Assembly (NCBI GenBank): GCA_964440115.1
Contig: CAYTPV010000002.1
Location: 1-64,000 of the forward strand
DNA: 64,000 bases
Direction of reading: 5' to 3'
Source of the DNA: JAEWWD01 sp964440115
Lineage (GTDB): Bacteria; Bacillota; Clostridia; Christensenellales; CAG-138
A program made the translations under genes and the position numbers. This document shows positions 26,032 through 35,071 of this stretch, piece by piece. The notes below the pieces were generated by a model. That model saw only the letters and a program-made list of their open reading frames with translations. It was not told the DNA's origin and searched no databases. Numbering within the stretch: position 1 is the first letter of the stretch; the number at the start of each line of letters is the position of its first letter.

Positions 26032-26535
26032 TCATTCGAAAACGTAGTCCTCAATGCGCTGGTTTCGGGAAGCTATCGTCAGCGGCAGATCCAGCTGCAC
26101 ATTGACAAGGTCGGTCAGCATTTGGTTGGGTATGTGCAGGGTGGCGGTCAGAGTCATTCTCGGGGGTGTTTCTTCTATTGAGAGCGTCCGTATGGTAATG
26201 GCATATTGCAGTTGACCATTCACGACGTGCTGCAGGGAAGCGTTGAGCGCCATCTCATCGTGAAGGTAGTCCTTAAAGGCCGTATCCGAAACAGCCGGGT
26301 CAATGGAAGAAATATGATCTCGCCTAAACTCGTCTTTCATGGACATGGCCACGGCAATATTCAGCGCCCTGTTCAGGTCTTGCTCTACATGGCCTTTGAC
26401 GAATACTGCGCGGCCAAACTCTACCGTTACACTCAGCGCCACAAGGAAAATCAGCAGGAATACGATCATACTGCCGCCGGATGTCCCGCTTTCGTCGTAA
26501 AGCAACCTAACTGCTTTCTTTTTCAGCCAGTCCAA
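26032..26535 (-). CDS. TadE/TadG-like pseudopilin
   Basis: 167 residues. A short cytoplasmic basic N-terminus, a single membrane helix (GGSMIVFLLIFLVALSVTVEFGR) with the Glu after the hydrophobic start that is typical of TadE-like proteins, then an extracytoplasmic beta-rich domain. Start is uncertain (TTG 26535 overlaps the previous gene by 13 bases). Last gene of the compact Tad-like operon; it would be a minor pilin or assembly component. Confidence 0.7.
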   Translation of the reverse strand: MDWLKKKAVRLLYDESGTSGGSMIVFLLIFLVALSVTVEFGRAVFVKGHVEQDLNRALNIAVAMSMKDEFRRDHISSIDPAVSDTAFKDYLHDEMALNASLQHVVNGQLQYAITIRTLSIEETPPRMTLTATLHIPNQMLTDLVNVQLDLPLTIASRNQRIEDYVFE

Positions 26536-26990
26536 TCCTTCCAGTACACCTCCCCTCGGCCACTCACCGTGCTTGATATAGGTACCGTGATCGTGATCGG
26601 CGGCCCGAACACGGGCGTCGCAAGTTTGACTGTATATTGCTCTGTAACCGTCACAGAAAAGGGGTTCCTGAGCTGCACCTTTCCATCCCCGGAAAAGGAA
26701 CCGGATATGTTCACGGCAGGCGACAGCGTGGTTTCCGACTTCAGACGCGAAAGCTCCGCGCTGTAGTCGCTTCCGCGCTGGCCTGACAGCTCAATGGTTC
26801 GGGTGAGGGATCGCGCCATATAGTCAACCTTCAGTTTGACCGTGAATAAGGGGGCGACGGCCATGAAGCACAATATGAGCGACATGATCACGGCCAGCTT
26901 GATCAGCAAATCCACATACGCGTCGCCGCGTTCATCGTGCAACAGTAGCCGTAACCTCGGTGCAGCGCGCGGTCTGTTCTTTGCAGGCAT
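26523..26990 (-). CDS. DUF4320-like pseudopilin
   Basis: 155 residues. Basic N-terminus, then DERGDAYVDLLIKLAVIMSLILCFMAV, a prepilin-like segment with G-x-x-Y-V-D before the helix, then an extracytoplasmic domain ending in KDWTG. It resembles the DUF4320 proteins found with Tad-like clusters of Clostridia. It overlaps the downstream TadE-like gene by 13 bases. Confidence 0.65.
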   Translation of the reverse strand: MPAKNRPRAAPRLRLLLHDERGDAYVDLLIKLAVIMSLILCFMAVAPLFTVKLKVDYMARSLTRTIELSGQRGSDYSAELSRLKSETTLSPAVNISGSFSGDGKVQLRNPFSVTVTEQYTVKLATPVFGPPITITVPISSTVSGRGEVYWKDWTG

Positions 26991-27001
26991 TTGCTTTCAC
27001 C

Positions 27002-27190
27002 CTAGCTCATCATGGAAGTGATTTTGTTCAGCAGCGACTGGAACAGATCCGGTACCGCAACTCTCAAAATCCCCAACACCAGAGCGCCGACCACAACGGA
27101 TATCAGCACCCATATCAGGAAATCGACCGTTGCAGCAGCCCTCGTATCAAGGGCAAGCTGTGCAGCCCTTTGCTTCAATGTACGCTTCAT
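27002..27190 (-). CDS. Small Flp/DUF6133-like pilin candidate
   Basis: 62 residues: a basic leader, then ATVDFLIWVLISVVVGALVLGILRVAVPDLF, one membrane helix, and a short tail. Size, position between the TadC-like gene and the pseudopilins, and a GGGAG Shine-Dalgarno suit a major Flp-type pilin or a structural analogue. No classical G/E cleavage site is obvious, so processing is uncertain. Confidence 0.65.
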   Translation of the reverse strand: MKRTLKQRAAQLALDTRAAATVDFLIWVLISVVVGALVLGILRVAVPDLFQSLLNKITSMMS

Positions 27191-27208
27191 CTTTTCTATC
27201 TCCCTTCT

Positions 27209-28099
27209 TCAATCAAAAATAGCCATCCCGTCAATGATCTGCATGATCATGGGCGTAACGAACACAAGAATACAGCAGATGGTCATGGCCAGCGTCGCGC
27301 GCTTGACCTTGTCCGGGCGTTTCAATGCGATCCTGAGAAGGTTATCCTCCGCCATGGAGCGCATCTTTGCAGACACCATCTCCAAATGCATGGTCTGGTC
27401 AATGCCGCGCGTCACGTCGATCAGCCCGGCTATAAAGCTGGTAAACGCGTCGACATTGATACTCGCGTCAAGCTCCCTGAGCGCATCCTCTATGTTCCCG
27501 TTGGACGCGACACGGGCAAGCAGCTTTTCCAAATCGCTTTTGAGCGGAGTCCTCGGTACATCCCGCAGATACAGTTCAAATATGTGCCCGATATCCTTCT
27601 CCATTTCCAGCCGCTGCCCGACGATGCTGACAAACTGAGGCAACGCGATAGAGATCCGCTCGTTGAGTTCCCTGAGTACATCGTCCACCCGTTGGATTTC
27701 TTTAAAGAACAGCAGTACGCCCAACACCGGCATGGATATGGCCACAATGGGGATACCGAGCAACAGAAAAGGCAGGAAACCAAGCGATGTGAATACCCCC
27801 AGCACAATCGCGTTGGCGTAGTACTCTTCCGGCGTTACGGGGATACGCGCACGGACAAGTTTCTTGCGTACAGACACGCGCCTGTAAGCAGGCAGACGGA
27901 TCAGCCTTGTAATTGCTTCAACTGCAGGCCGGGAAGCTGAAGAATAGATCCGGCGCAGGAGCGATTCTTTTTCAGCCCTGTTGCCTGCATTCTCCATGCG
28001 CCTGCGAAATCGCCGGGACGGGAACTGCAGCAGGCAGGACAATATCGTATAGCTACCTGCTGAAAAGAGTAGAAATACAAGCAACTCATATCGGAACAT
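27209..28099 (-). CDS. tadC: TadC-like membrane protein (type II secretion F domain)
   Basis: 297 residues. An N-terminal helix, two central helices (NAIVLGVFTSLGFLPFLLLGIPIVAIS), a cytoplasmic T2SSF domain (LPQFVSIVGQRLEMEKDIGHIFELYL) and a C-terminal helix (TLAMTICCILVFVTPMIMQII). It forms the inner-membrane platform with the TadB-like protein. ATG 28099 is favoured over 28105 by Shine-Dalgarno spacing (AGGGGAGA). Overlaps the upstream gene by 14 bases. Confidence 0.8.
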   Translation of the reverse strand: MFRYELLVFLLFSAGSYTILSCLLQFPSRRFRRRMENAGNRAEKESLLRRIYSSASRPAVEAITRLIRLPAYRRVSVRKKLVRARIPVTPEEYYANAIVLGVFTSLGFLPFLLLGIPIVAISMPVLGVLLFFKEIQRVDDVLRELNERISIALPQFVSIVGQRLEMEKDIGHIFELYLRDVPRTPLKSDLEKLLARVASNGNIEDALRELDASINVDAFTSFIAGLIDVTRGIDQTMHLEMVSAKMRSMAEDNLLRIALKRPDKVKRATLAMTICCILVFVTPMIMQIIDGMAIFD

Positions 28100-29018
28100 C
28101 TTCATTCTCCCCTTCCATGCTCAAAGGCTTATTGATCCGCATGACGTACAGCGTCGCAAAGAATATGCTTGCAAACGTCAGACACACAACCACGCGCCCG
28201 AAGAGCGTGCCTGTGAGGTATGCGTACCAGTCCTCGCTCATGAGGCGCATGAGCGGGATGGAGGAACCGACCATGACGGATACAAGGATGTGGTCACGCC
28301 ATATGGCAATCATGAGCGTATCGAGTGACGCCTGTACCCGGCGCATACCGGCCAGCTCATCGACAATGGAAGGAAGTAACACCTTCATATCCCGGTCATC
28401 CTGGCATTGGATCAGGCAGTCCACCCAATCATGCCAGAACCGGTTGTTCACGCGCCCGCGGATGTGCGAGAGTGCCTGAACCATACTGGTGCCGACATAT
28501 ACCTGGTTGACGAAATCGGAGAATAGATCCTTGAGCGGAGATTCCAGTACCGGAACATGTGCGCTGACCGCCTTATAGATATCCTCCGATTGCATGTAGG
28601 TCGCGGTGATCATGCCGAGCGCATCCTCCACCTGCGCGTGCAACTGCCGTCTGTACGCTACACCCTTGAGCAGCAACAGCCGGTAAGGGAGCATGGGCAG
28701 GCTGACGGCCATAAAGACGGACAACAGCGGATTATCGAATGGCAATCCGAATACTGCTCCGAAAAGCGCGCAGCCGGCAAGCAGCCGGAGATATGTGTTC
28801 CAGTTCATACGCATGCGCGCTTCTTTGATCGCCTTCTCCACCTGCTCCCTGTGTCTTTTCCATACGGGCTTTTTGCGTCCGGTGATACGCATTCGTTTCT
28901 GTTTGCGCGTCTCAGGCCGGTTGGGGGCTGCCCTTCGTTCCGGGATCGAGAGTCGGACGCCGGTAAACAAAAAGAGCGCCGCAGTCAGCAGCGCAAACAC
29001 CATTGCGTTAAGTAGCAT
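28086..29018 (-). CDS. tadB: TadB-like membrane protein (type II secretion F domain)
   Basis: 310 residues with an N-terminal helix, a basic linker (KQKRMRITGRKK), paired helices (LLAGCALFGAVFGLP, LSVFMAVSLPMLPYRLLLL), a T2SSF domain (LGMITATYMQSEDIYKAVSAHV) and C-terminal helices. The start at 29018, after GGAGGGGATGG, overlaps the ATPase gene end by 11 bases. Partner of TadC in the platform. Confidence 0.8.
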   Translation of the reverse strand: MLLNAMVFALLTAALFLFTGVRLSIPERRAAPNRPETRKQKRMRITGRKKPVWKRHREQVEKAIKEARMRMNWNTYLRLLAGCALFGAVFGLPFDNPLLSVFMAVSLPMLPYRLLLLKGVAYRRQLHAQVEDALGMITATYMQSEDIYKAVSAHVPVLESPLKDLFSDFVNQVYVGTSMVQALSHIRGRVNNRFWHDWVDCLIQCQDDRDMKVLLPSIVDELAGMRRVQASLDTLMIAIWRDHILVSVMVGSSIPLMRLMSEDWYAYLTGTLFGRVVVCLTFASIFFATLYVMRINKPLSMEGENEDVPI

Positions 29019-30447
29019 GCTCCATCCCCTCCATCCAATCGTCACCGGCGAACTGTTGTATCTCTTTCCTGTCCGCACCATTGTTCAGCAGCATGTGGGC
29101 AAGCGCAGCGCTGATGCGGTTTTTCGTGCTTGTATGGTAGCCGTGTACCGTTGTGGTGTTCCCGCTGCCGTCATGCTCGTTGGCCGTTACGACATACTCA
29201 AACAGTTTCACGATCTGATAGGTACCGTCCGGCTGTTCCACCGCTTCCACGATCTCCATGTACTTGCGTGTACCATCTCTTAAGCGTTTTTTGAATACAA
29301 CGATGGGCAGGGACTGACAGCAGAAGCGATACAGCATGCTTTCCGAGAAATTCGGCATGGCCTGCATGCACATGGACATGTACCGGAAATACGCGTCCCG
29401 TGCGGAACTGGCGTGGAATGTGGTCACGATGGTGTGCCCGGTTCGCCCGGCCTCCTGTACGTCCATGGCTTCCGGCCCGCGCATTTCACTCATGGCAATC
29501 ACGTCCGGGTTTACCCGAAGCGAAGAGCGCACAAGCTTGCGCGCATCCACATGGTGCCGGGGATTTTCCGACAGGCGCGTTTTGAATTGTACGGCCCGGC
29601 TTACAACCCGGCTGCTCTCTGTGTATTTTGTCAGGTTCAGCTCTCTGGAGTCTTCTATACTGCCAATGCGCAGCGCTTCGGGCAGGCTATCCAGCAGATA
29701 CGCGATATCCGCAGTCTTGCCGCTGCCGGTCTCACCCACAAACCCGACACTTACGCCATGCGCAACGCAAAGACGCAAAAAATCGAGTTCCTCCCGGCTT
29801 GCGGTATCCGTTCGCAGCAAATCGTCCGTGGAGAACACACGGTTCTTCTGCCGCCGGATGGAAAAGAACACGCCCGCTTCATCGTCGATCACCGGGGGAA
29901 GCGCAACGAATATCCTTGTTCCCTTGGTGATATAGCTGTCACCCAGCGGTTCCGCGCCGTCCACCACCACGCCGCCCAGCTGCGCCATGCGCCGGGCGAT
30001 GTCCTGCGCCTGCGAAGGGGACAGGAATTTCTTTTCTATCTTTTCATATCCTTTTGCGGTGATGATCTCCACGTCGTCCCACCGATTGCAGTTGATCTCT
30101 TCGACGGCCTCATCCTGCAACAGGTCGGTCAGAAACGAAAACCCCAGCATGTCGTCGTACAAACGATCTACCACATCCGCCTGATTGTCCATGCCCTCGA
30201 CACGTACTTTCAGCTGGTACAGATACTTCGAGACCATACCCCGGATTTTCTCGGCTGCGTTCTTGTCCTCTACGGCCTGCCGCAGTTCTTCCGTATGCTC
30301 GTCGGTCAGTTTCTTGCGCATGAGCACAAGCAATTCTCCATATGGCATGCATCCGTCGCCGGAGGCAGAGCAGGCTTGCCGGGTTTGTTCACTGCTTTCC
30401 GTTGCCGCTTCATATATCAGGCTGTGAACGTCATATGCGTAACTCAT
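29008..30447 (-). CDS. tadA: CpaF/TadA-like secretion ATPase
   Basis: 479 residues. VirB11/CpaF-type hexameric ATPase: an N-terminal alpha-helical part, VEEINCNRWDDVEII, Walker A GETGSGKT, Asp box IGSIEDSRELNL, Walker B region VNPDVIAMSEMRGPEAMD and the His box GHTIVTTFHASS. It drives pilin export or assembly through the TadB/TadC platform. Start codon overlaps the upstream stop (ATGA). Confidence 0.88.
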   Translation of the reverse strand: MSYAYDVHSLIYEAATESSEQTRQACSASGDGCMPYGELLVLMRKKLTDEHTEELRQAVEDKNAAEKIRGMVSKYLYQLKVRVEGMDNQADVVDRLYDDMLGFSFLTDLLQDEAVEEINCNRWDDVEIITAKGYEKIEKKFLSPSQAQDIARRMAQLGGVVVDGAEPLGDSYITKGTRIFVALPPVIDDEAGVFFSIRRQKNRVFSTDDLLRTDTASREELDFLRLCVAHGVSVGFVGETGSGKTADIAYLLDSLPEALRIGSIEDSRELNLTKYTESSRVVSRAVQFKTRLSENPRHHVDARKLVRSSLRVNPDVIAMSEMRGPEAMDVQEAGRTGHTIVTTFHASSARDAYFRYMSMCMQAMPNFSESMLYRFCCQSLPIVVFKKRLRDGTRKYMEIVEAVEQPDGTYQIVKLFEYVVTANEHDGSGNTTTVHGYHTSTKNRISAALAHMLLNNGADRKEIQQFAGDDWMEGMEHAT

Positions 30448-31175
30448 GCGTTTCCTCCTTGTATAAGCAGTTCAGAAAGCTTGTCCATGCCCTGCCGGAA
30501 TGCTTTGGCCGTCCTGCCGCTGCCCATGAGGTAGTACGGTTCGCCCAGCAGCGCGCTTTGCCGTATGCCTTCGCTATACGGGAAGAACACACCAACCGGC
30601 ACGCCGAACAGCCGGGTTATATCATCCTCCTTCATGGAGGGATCGCTCCCGTTTACAACATGTACCGGGGGTACGGATGGCCGCAGTTCAGAGAGCATTT
30701 TCGAGCATGCCTGTTCCCACGCAATGCCCTGCGGCGTGGGTGAAAGAATATTGACGCGTGTATCGCAGGCGCGGATACACAGCGCTGAAAAGGAATTGAA
30801 CATAACATCCGGGCACTCCACCAGTACAATGTCAAACGCGCTCCTGAGTCTTTGAAGGAATGTTTCGATCACTTTCCGGTCGGGAGGCTCATATTCAAGG
30901 CAACTTTCCCCTCGCGTCGTTGACGAAACGAAAAGCCCTTTGATACGCGGGTACTCCATGAATTGGGACGCTGGAGCCGGATGGGTAAGCAGTTTTCCCA
31001 GCGACTTCATGCGCGGGATCTCCATGTTCAGAAATATGGGCAGGGAATGCACACGAAGATCACAGCAAAAGCAGCCGACAGAAAGCCCTGCGTCCGCAAA
31101 CGCGCTTGCGAGGTTAATCAGCACGGTACTTTTTCCGCTCCCGTCCTTACCGGTCACGGCGATCAGCTTACCCAT
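30444..31175 (-). CDS. CpaE/TadZ-like P-loop ATPase (MinD/ParA superfamily)
   Basis: 243 residues. Walker A is VTGKDGSGKSTVLINLA, of deviant MinD/ParA form but without the signature first Lys at the usual place; switch regions are less clear (FDIVLVECPD). Position between CpaB-like and CpaF-like genes indicates the localisation ATPase of a Tad apparatus. TAATG overlap with the upstream gene. Confidence 0.75.
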   Translation of the reverse strand: MGKLIAVTGKDGSGKSTVLINLASAFADAGLSVGCFCCDLRVHSLPIFLNMEIPRMKSLGKLLTHPAPASQFMEYPRIKGLFVSSTTRGESCLEYEPPDRKVIETFLQRLRSAFDIVLVECPDVMFNSFSALCIRACDTRVNILSPTPQGIAWEQACSKMLSELRPSVPPVHVVNGSDPSMKEDDITRLFGVPVGVFFPYSEGIRQSALLGEPYYLMGSGRTAKAFRQGMDKLSELLIQGGNA

Positions 31176-32080
31176 TACGCTCCCTCCGTTTCAGGCGCAG
31201 GCGATTCAACTGGCGTTGGAGAGTCAGCCGGTGGAGTATCTGTCCATTCACGATCCGTATCTGCCGGCATATTCATATCATCTTCTATCGGCTCGGTGTC
31301 GGATGGGCCGTATACCTCTGACCAGGCGTCGTCCTGCGACTTTAGTTCCTCTTCAAGGGAAGCCCCATTACCGGTTTTCACCAGCTCCAGATACCGTTCG
31401 CCGCGCCCCACAAACGCGAGATGGACACGGCCCATGGCTTCAATCTCGACAAGCCGTTCCGCCTGATCCGGCGTGCAGGACAGCAAAGCTGTAGCCGTTA
31501 CGCCGTCAAATCCTTCCGCGTCCGTATCCCTTGCCTTGTTGTCCGTAATCCCCAGCAGTTCCAGATACAGCAATTCGGGGTATTGCCTGACTTCGTAGTT
31601 GTTGTCGGCAGTGCGCAATACGGCGAACACCCGTACCACATCCCCGGCGCGAAGTTTGCCCGACACCCCCGCAGCAAGGCTGTTGACGCTCACCGAAACG
31701 GCAAGGGTTTCGTCTTCGAGCGTATACAGCTCGTTGTCCGGTAGTGCCTGCGTATCCATGAATTTGTCGACTGTCAGGTTATCGCCCGGTAAAAGCTCTA
31801 CCGATGCGAATTTGCCTTCGGCCGCAGCTGCGTCCGTCAGAATACCCGCAGGCTGGCCGTATGCGCCGACTTCCTCCAGCCTGAACATGCTCTTGTCCAT
31901 GCGTGTGTTGGCTTCGATCCTCTCCCGCACACGCAGCACCTGCATGACTTCCCGTGTCTTGCTGTTAAGATGCGGGATAATGAGGAACGCGAGTATGCCT
32001 GCGAATATCACGCACGCCCCGCCAATGAAATACTTGTTTTTGACCGCCTTTTTCACGGCCTGACCGATCCGTTGTATCAT
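31175..32080 (-). CDS. CpaB/RcpC-like pilus assembly protein (SAF domain)
   Basis: 301 residues. One N-terminal membrane helix (GGACVIFAGILAFLIIP), a SAF-type domain (LLPGDNLTVDKFMD, LAVSVSVNSLAAGVSGKLRAGDVVRVFAV), and a long acidic, Pro-rich C-terminal tail. CpaB/RcpC proteins act outside the membrane in Tad pilus assembly. Overlaps the neighbours by 4 bases (ATGA) and 1 base. Confidence 0.75.
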   Translation of the reverse strand: MIQRIGQAVKKAVKNKYFIGGACVIFAGILAFLIIPHLNSKTREVMQVLRVRERIEANTRMDKSMFRLEEVGAYGQPAGILTDAAAAEGKFASVELLPGDNLTVDKFMDTQALPDNELYTLEDETLAVSVSVNSLAAGVSGKLRAGDVVRVFAVLRTADNNYEVRQYPELLYLELLGITDNKARDTDAEGFDGVTATALLSCTPDQAERLVEIEAMGRVHLAFVGRGERYLELVKTGNGASLEEELKSQDDAWSEVYGPSDTEPIEDDMNMPADTDREWTDTPPADSPTPVESPAPETEGA

Positions 32081-33264
32081 GCCTTTTTCTGATCCTCCTT
32101 CTGTCGTTCGAGTATGGAGTGAAGAATGTCTTCAAGAACACTGATTAGCGCCGGGGTTGTTTCGTCAATCGTGCACATGGGCAGGCAGAGCAGCTGTCGT
32201 TTTATCTGTTTGGACGCTTCGGCTGCGGATCTTGCGTCAGTCCTACAGGAGCAGACAACTGAGCAGTGTTCCATGGCAGGTCGCCACACCTCATCCTGAC
32301 AAAGCTGCACGGGTACGGCATCCTTCCAGTTAAGGTCACAAACCAGTATCCTCACACCGGCGCGCACGATCTCGCTCATATCCTTCACAGCGGATGCCGG
32401 TGAGAGCAGCCCGTCCGCATCCAGATGGAACATAGTGCCTGCGTCCAGTACGATGTAGGTATATCCCTTGAGCATGACTTCCGCTACACTTGCCTGCGTG
32501 TAGCAATCCGCGTTTCCAGCCTGTCCCGAAACGCCTTCTTCCTGAGTCAGCAGGCATACCCGAAGATTGAAATCAGCAATGTATCGTGCGATCTGGACGC
32601 TTAGCCAGGTACCACCCGCGCCGCGATTGCCGGTAAACACGGCAATCACGAACGGGGAAAGCTGTCTCATGGGGCGAAGCACTGTTCGGGGTACGTCTTC
32701 CTTGCTCTTCACCGGTGCAGACCGTTGGGGCAGGATACCGAGCCGTGGCTTGGTGCGTGGCGCTAGTTCAGGAGGTGAAACTTGTGAAGGTGATGAAACC
32801 GGTTCTTTGGGCAATTCAATAACTGCTTCTTCCTCCAAAAAGCAAGAAACGCCGGGTTCGGCGTTTGCATCTTGCTCTATGCTGCTTTCCTTTTCAGTCG
32901 GAGGTTGCTCCGGCGGTTTCAATAGTCCCATGATCGTATCCGGCACAGTGCGGGAATTATCTGTCACGATCTGAATGTTGTACTTCTCGTAGAGTTTGAT
33001 TTCCTGCTGCGTCGGTTGCGCTCTTGCAAGCAGTATGGCCGGTATGGTATCGTTCTCCCCCCGCAGGCATTTGAGGAAACGCTTGAGGCCATATCCAATC
33101 GAAATATCCTCCCCGAACACTGCATGGGTTGCGTTTGTGCCCGAGAGCGCTGCGATGTACGCCTGTGCGTCTGTGATGTCTTCCCCGGTGAATTCCACGC
33201 CTCGCTGTGTCAGTTCGTCAATCAATCGCCGGTTGCCGATTGCGGGCAGGATTTTGATTTGCAT
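32077..33264 (-). CDS. TadZ/CpaE-like protein with degenerate P-loop
   Basis: 395 residues. An N-terminal receiver-like alpha/beta domain (about 1-115), an acidic Pro-rich linker (about 115-200) and a C-terminal ParA-like domain whose P-loop reads VFTGNRGAGGTWLSVQIA, where the catalytic Lys-Thr is replaced by Gly-Thr, so ATP hydrolysis is doubtful. It starts the run of overlapping Tad-like genes, 12 bases after the preceding small gene. Possibly a localisation factor. Confidence 0.6.
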   Translation of the reverse strand: MQIKILPAIGNRRLIDELTQRGVEFTGEDITDAQAYIAALSGTNATHAVFGEDISIGYGLKRFLKCLRGENDTIPAILLARAQPTQQEIKLYEKYNIQIVTDNSRTVPDTIMGLLKPPEQPPTEKESSIEQDANAEPGVSCFLEEEAVIELPKEPVSSPSQVSPPELAPRTKPRLGILPQRSAPVKSKEDVPRTVLRPMRQLSPFVIAVFTGNRGAGGTWLSVQIARYIADFNLRVCLLTQEEGVSGQAGNADCYTQASVAEVMLKGYTYIVLDAGTMFHLDADGLLSPASAVKDMSEIVRAGVRILVCDLNWKDAVPVQLCQDEVWRPAMEHCSVVCSCRTDARSAAEASKQIKRQLLCLPMCTIDETTPALISVLEDILHSILERQKEDQKKA

Positions 33265-33275
33265 GTAGTCACCCC

Positions 33276-33569
33276 CTATTCGGTAATATTTGTTTCAGGT
33301 TCTCCCAGCACAGGAACCATGGCCGCTTCCATTTCAGAAAGCGCTTTAAGCGCCTCACGGAGTTCGTCAGGAAATCCGATGTTCTCGATTTTTTCAAACA
33401 GGCTGTCTGCTGCGTCAGGATGATCAAGATCAAACTGTTCTTCGAAAGCCTTTTCCCGGAGTTTGTACCCATACCGGAATGGGACATATGTGTTCACATA
33501 TTTCTTTCCGGCGACCTCTAACGTTTGTACAAAGGTTTCTCCTATGCATTCTACCTTCAGCTTTGCCAT
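33276..33569 (-). CDS. Hypothetical 97-residue protein heading the Tad-like operon
   Basis: Not recognised. Beta-rich start (LKVECIGETFVQTLEVAGKKYVNTYVPFRYG) followed by acidic helices (EEQFDLDHPDAADSLFEKIENIG). AAGGAG precedes ATG 33569 and the stop lies 12 bases before the TadZ-like gene, so it is part of the operon. No membrane segment. Confidence 0.65.
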   Translation of the reverse strand: MAKLKVECIGETFVQTLEVAGKKYVNTYVPFRYGYKLREKAFEEQFDLDHPDAADSLFEKIENIGFPDELREALKALSEMEAAMVPVLGEPETNITE

Positions 33570-33702
33570 ATTGTGCTCCTTATATTATTTAGTAGTAGTT
33601 ATTCGAGCCCCACTCCATATTTCGTTCAGCGCAGTCCATCGCTTCTCTAATAAACGACGAAAGATAATTGTATTTGAAGCACATATTAAGTTTCAGGAGA
33701 TG

Positions 33703-34134
33703 ATGGCTTTGAAATTGAATCTGTTAAGCAAGCTATATTGCATGGCTATTACTGCGCTTGTAATAATCGGATGTTCACTTAAATTGTCAGGCGATCAAGG
33801 ACAAGATATACCCTTAATCTCCCATGCGGAAGAGTTATATGTTCACAATGATTCCGGGAGCTACTTCATACAATTAGAACCTGGTGATGCAAAGATAGGC
33901 CATATGACCATCTTTGAATTAATGAATTCAGGAAATCAAAGGACTGATAATAGCGATGAGGATTCTTTGGTCGTAAGCGCATATATTCACAAGTTCACTT
34001 ATAAAAAATGCGATTTTACAGCTTTTGATATCTATAGAACGGCAAATGATGAACTCTATTATATCTTGAAAGAAACACAGGCATGCCCCCTGAAGCATAC
34101 GCAACAAGGGTACTTGGAATTTGCCGATGAGTAG
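33703..34134 (+). CDS. Small lipoprotein, function unknown
   Basis: About 143 residues. MALKLNLLSKLYCMAITALVIIGC gives a lipoprotein signal with lipobox VIIGC; the mature part (HAEELYVHNDSGSYFIQLEPGDAKIG) has no recognised family. The long in-frame extension to 33463 is antisense to the neighbouring gene and is rejected; AGGAG lies only three bases before ATG 33703, so ATG 33700 is also possible. It is oriented against its neighbours and AT-richer, suggesting separate acquisition. Confidence 0.55.
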   Translation: MALKLNLLSKLYCMAITALVIIGCSLKLSGDQGQDIPLISHAEELYVHNDSGSYFIQLEPGDAKIGHMTIFELMNSGNQRTDNSDEDSLVVSAYIHKFTYKKCDFTAFDIYRTANDELYYILKETQACPLKHTQQGYLEFADE

Positions 34135-34162
34135 GACGCTGGTTCAGGGATAGCGCTCCGCC

Positions 34163-35071
34163 CTAATTTTTCTGCCGGTATGCTTCCAGAGCTTTCACGA
34201 TGGTTTCTTCCATTTCACCGGGCGTTACGTCTTGGGAAAAGTACTTTCTAAGCCGATCCGTGCGAATGCTGATTTTCTCCTTTTGCGACTTTTCTTCCCC
34301 CATGATTACTTCAATCACTGCAAGTGACAGTTTTCCATCCGCACTGAATTGCTTCAATTTGTCGGCCTGTTTTTGCGAAAGTGAAATGCCTTCCTTTTGC
34401 ATGAATTCTAATACGCTTGCTTGATCGTTTTCCGGTAAATATGAAATGGACACCGCTGGATTGAATGCCACTTTACCCACGTCTACCATACCTAGAAATG
34501 ACGGTATGAGATACGTTAGGCGAATGAAACGAGCAATTTGGTTTCTGCTTTCTCCGCTTTCTTCAGCAATGATTATGTCTGAACGTTTATTTGTCCCAAG
34601 TTGGGACGCATTATCTTTCATGGGCCGACCTGCTCTGCGCTTAATTGCCTCAAGTTTCATTCTGTATGCGAATGCCTTTTCACTGGGTAACAGCTTTTCC
34701 CGTTGACGAAGATTGGAGTCCACCATGAGTATGGTGGCAGTTTCATCGTCCAATTCACGAATGGTAACGGGAACTTCCGCAATACCTGCTATTCTGCAGG
34801 CTTCTACACGCCTGTGACCGGAAACAATCTCATATTCCTCGCCATCCGGTCTGACAAGGACCGGCATGAGCACACCATGTTCCTGTACGCTTTGAACCAG
34901 TTTGTCCATTTCCTCATCCTGCCTCACATGAAACGGATGCAGTCTAAACCCGTGCAGTTTTTCAAGGGGCAGTTGAACCGGTTGACCGGCCAAAACCGGT
35001 TCTTCCATTTCTGACGATTTGAACAAATCGTCTACTGAAGCCAATTTAATGTTTCTAGCACTGCTTTTCAT
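34163..35071 (-). CDS. parB: ParB-family partition protein
   Basis: 302 residues. The ParB/Srx nuclease-like fold is clear: HPFHVRQDEEMDKLVQSVQEHGVLMPVLVRP, SGHRRVEACRIAGI and DSNLRQREKLLPSEKAFAYRMKLE; an HTH follows (SRNQIARFIRLTYLIPSFLGMVDVGKVAFNPAVSISYL). It overlaps parA by 17 bases. A parAB pair away from the chromosomal origin region usually belongs to a plasmid or integrative element. No parS-like palindrome was found nearby. Confidence 0.88.
   Translation of the reverse strand: MKSSARNIKLASVDDLFKSSEMEEPVLAGQPVQLPLEKLHGFRLHPFHVRQDEEMDKLVQSVQEHGVLMPVLVRPDGEEYEIVSGHRRVEACRIAGIAEVPVTIRELDDETATILMVDSNLRQREKLLPSEKAFAYRMKLEAIKRRAGRPMKDNASQLGTNKRSDIIIAEESGESRNQIARFIRLTYLIPSFLGMVDVGKVAFNPAVSISYLPENDQASVLEFMQKEGISLSQKQADKLKQFSADGKLSLAVIEVIMGEEKSQKEKISIRTDRLRKYFSQDVTPGEMEETIVKALEAYRQKN

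Noticed and set aside
26960..27940. 326-residue plus-strand open frame
   Set aside because: Antisense to the TadC-like and pilin genes; low-complexity, no family signals.
29413..30534. 373-residue plus-strand open frame
   Set aside because: Antisense to the CpaF-like ATPase gene, which has all catalytic motifs.
33463..33702. N-terminal extension of the small lipoprotein gene
   Set aside because: Antisense to the gene at 33276-33569 and would bury the lipoprotein signal peptide.
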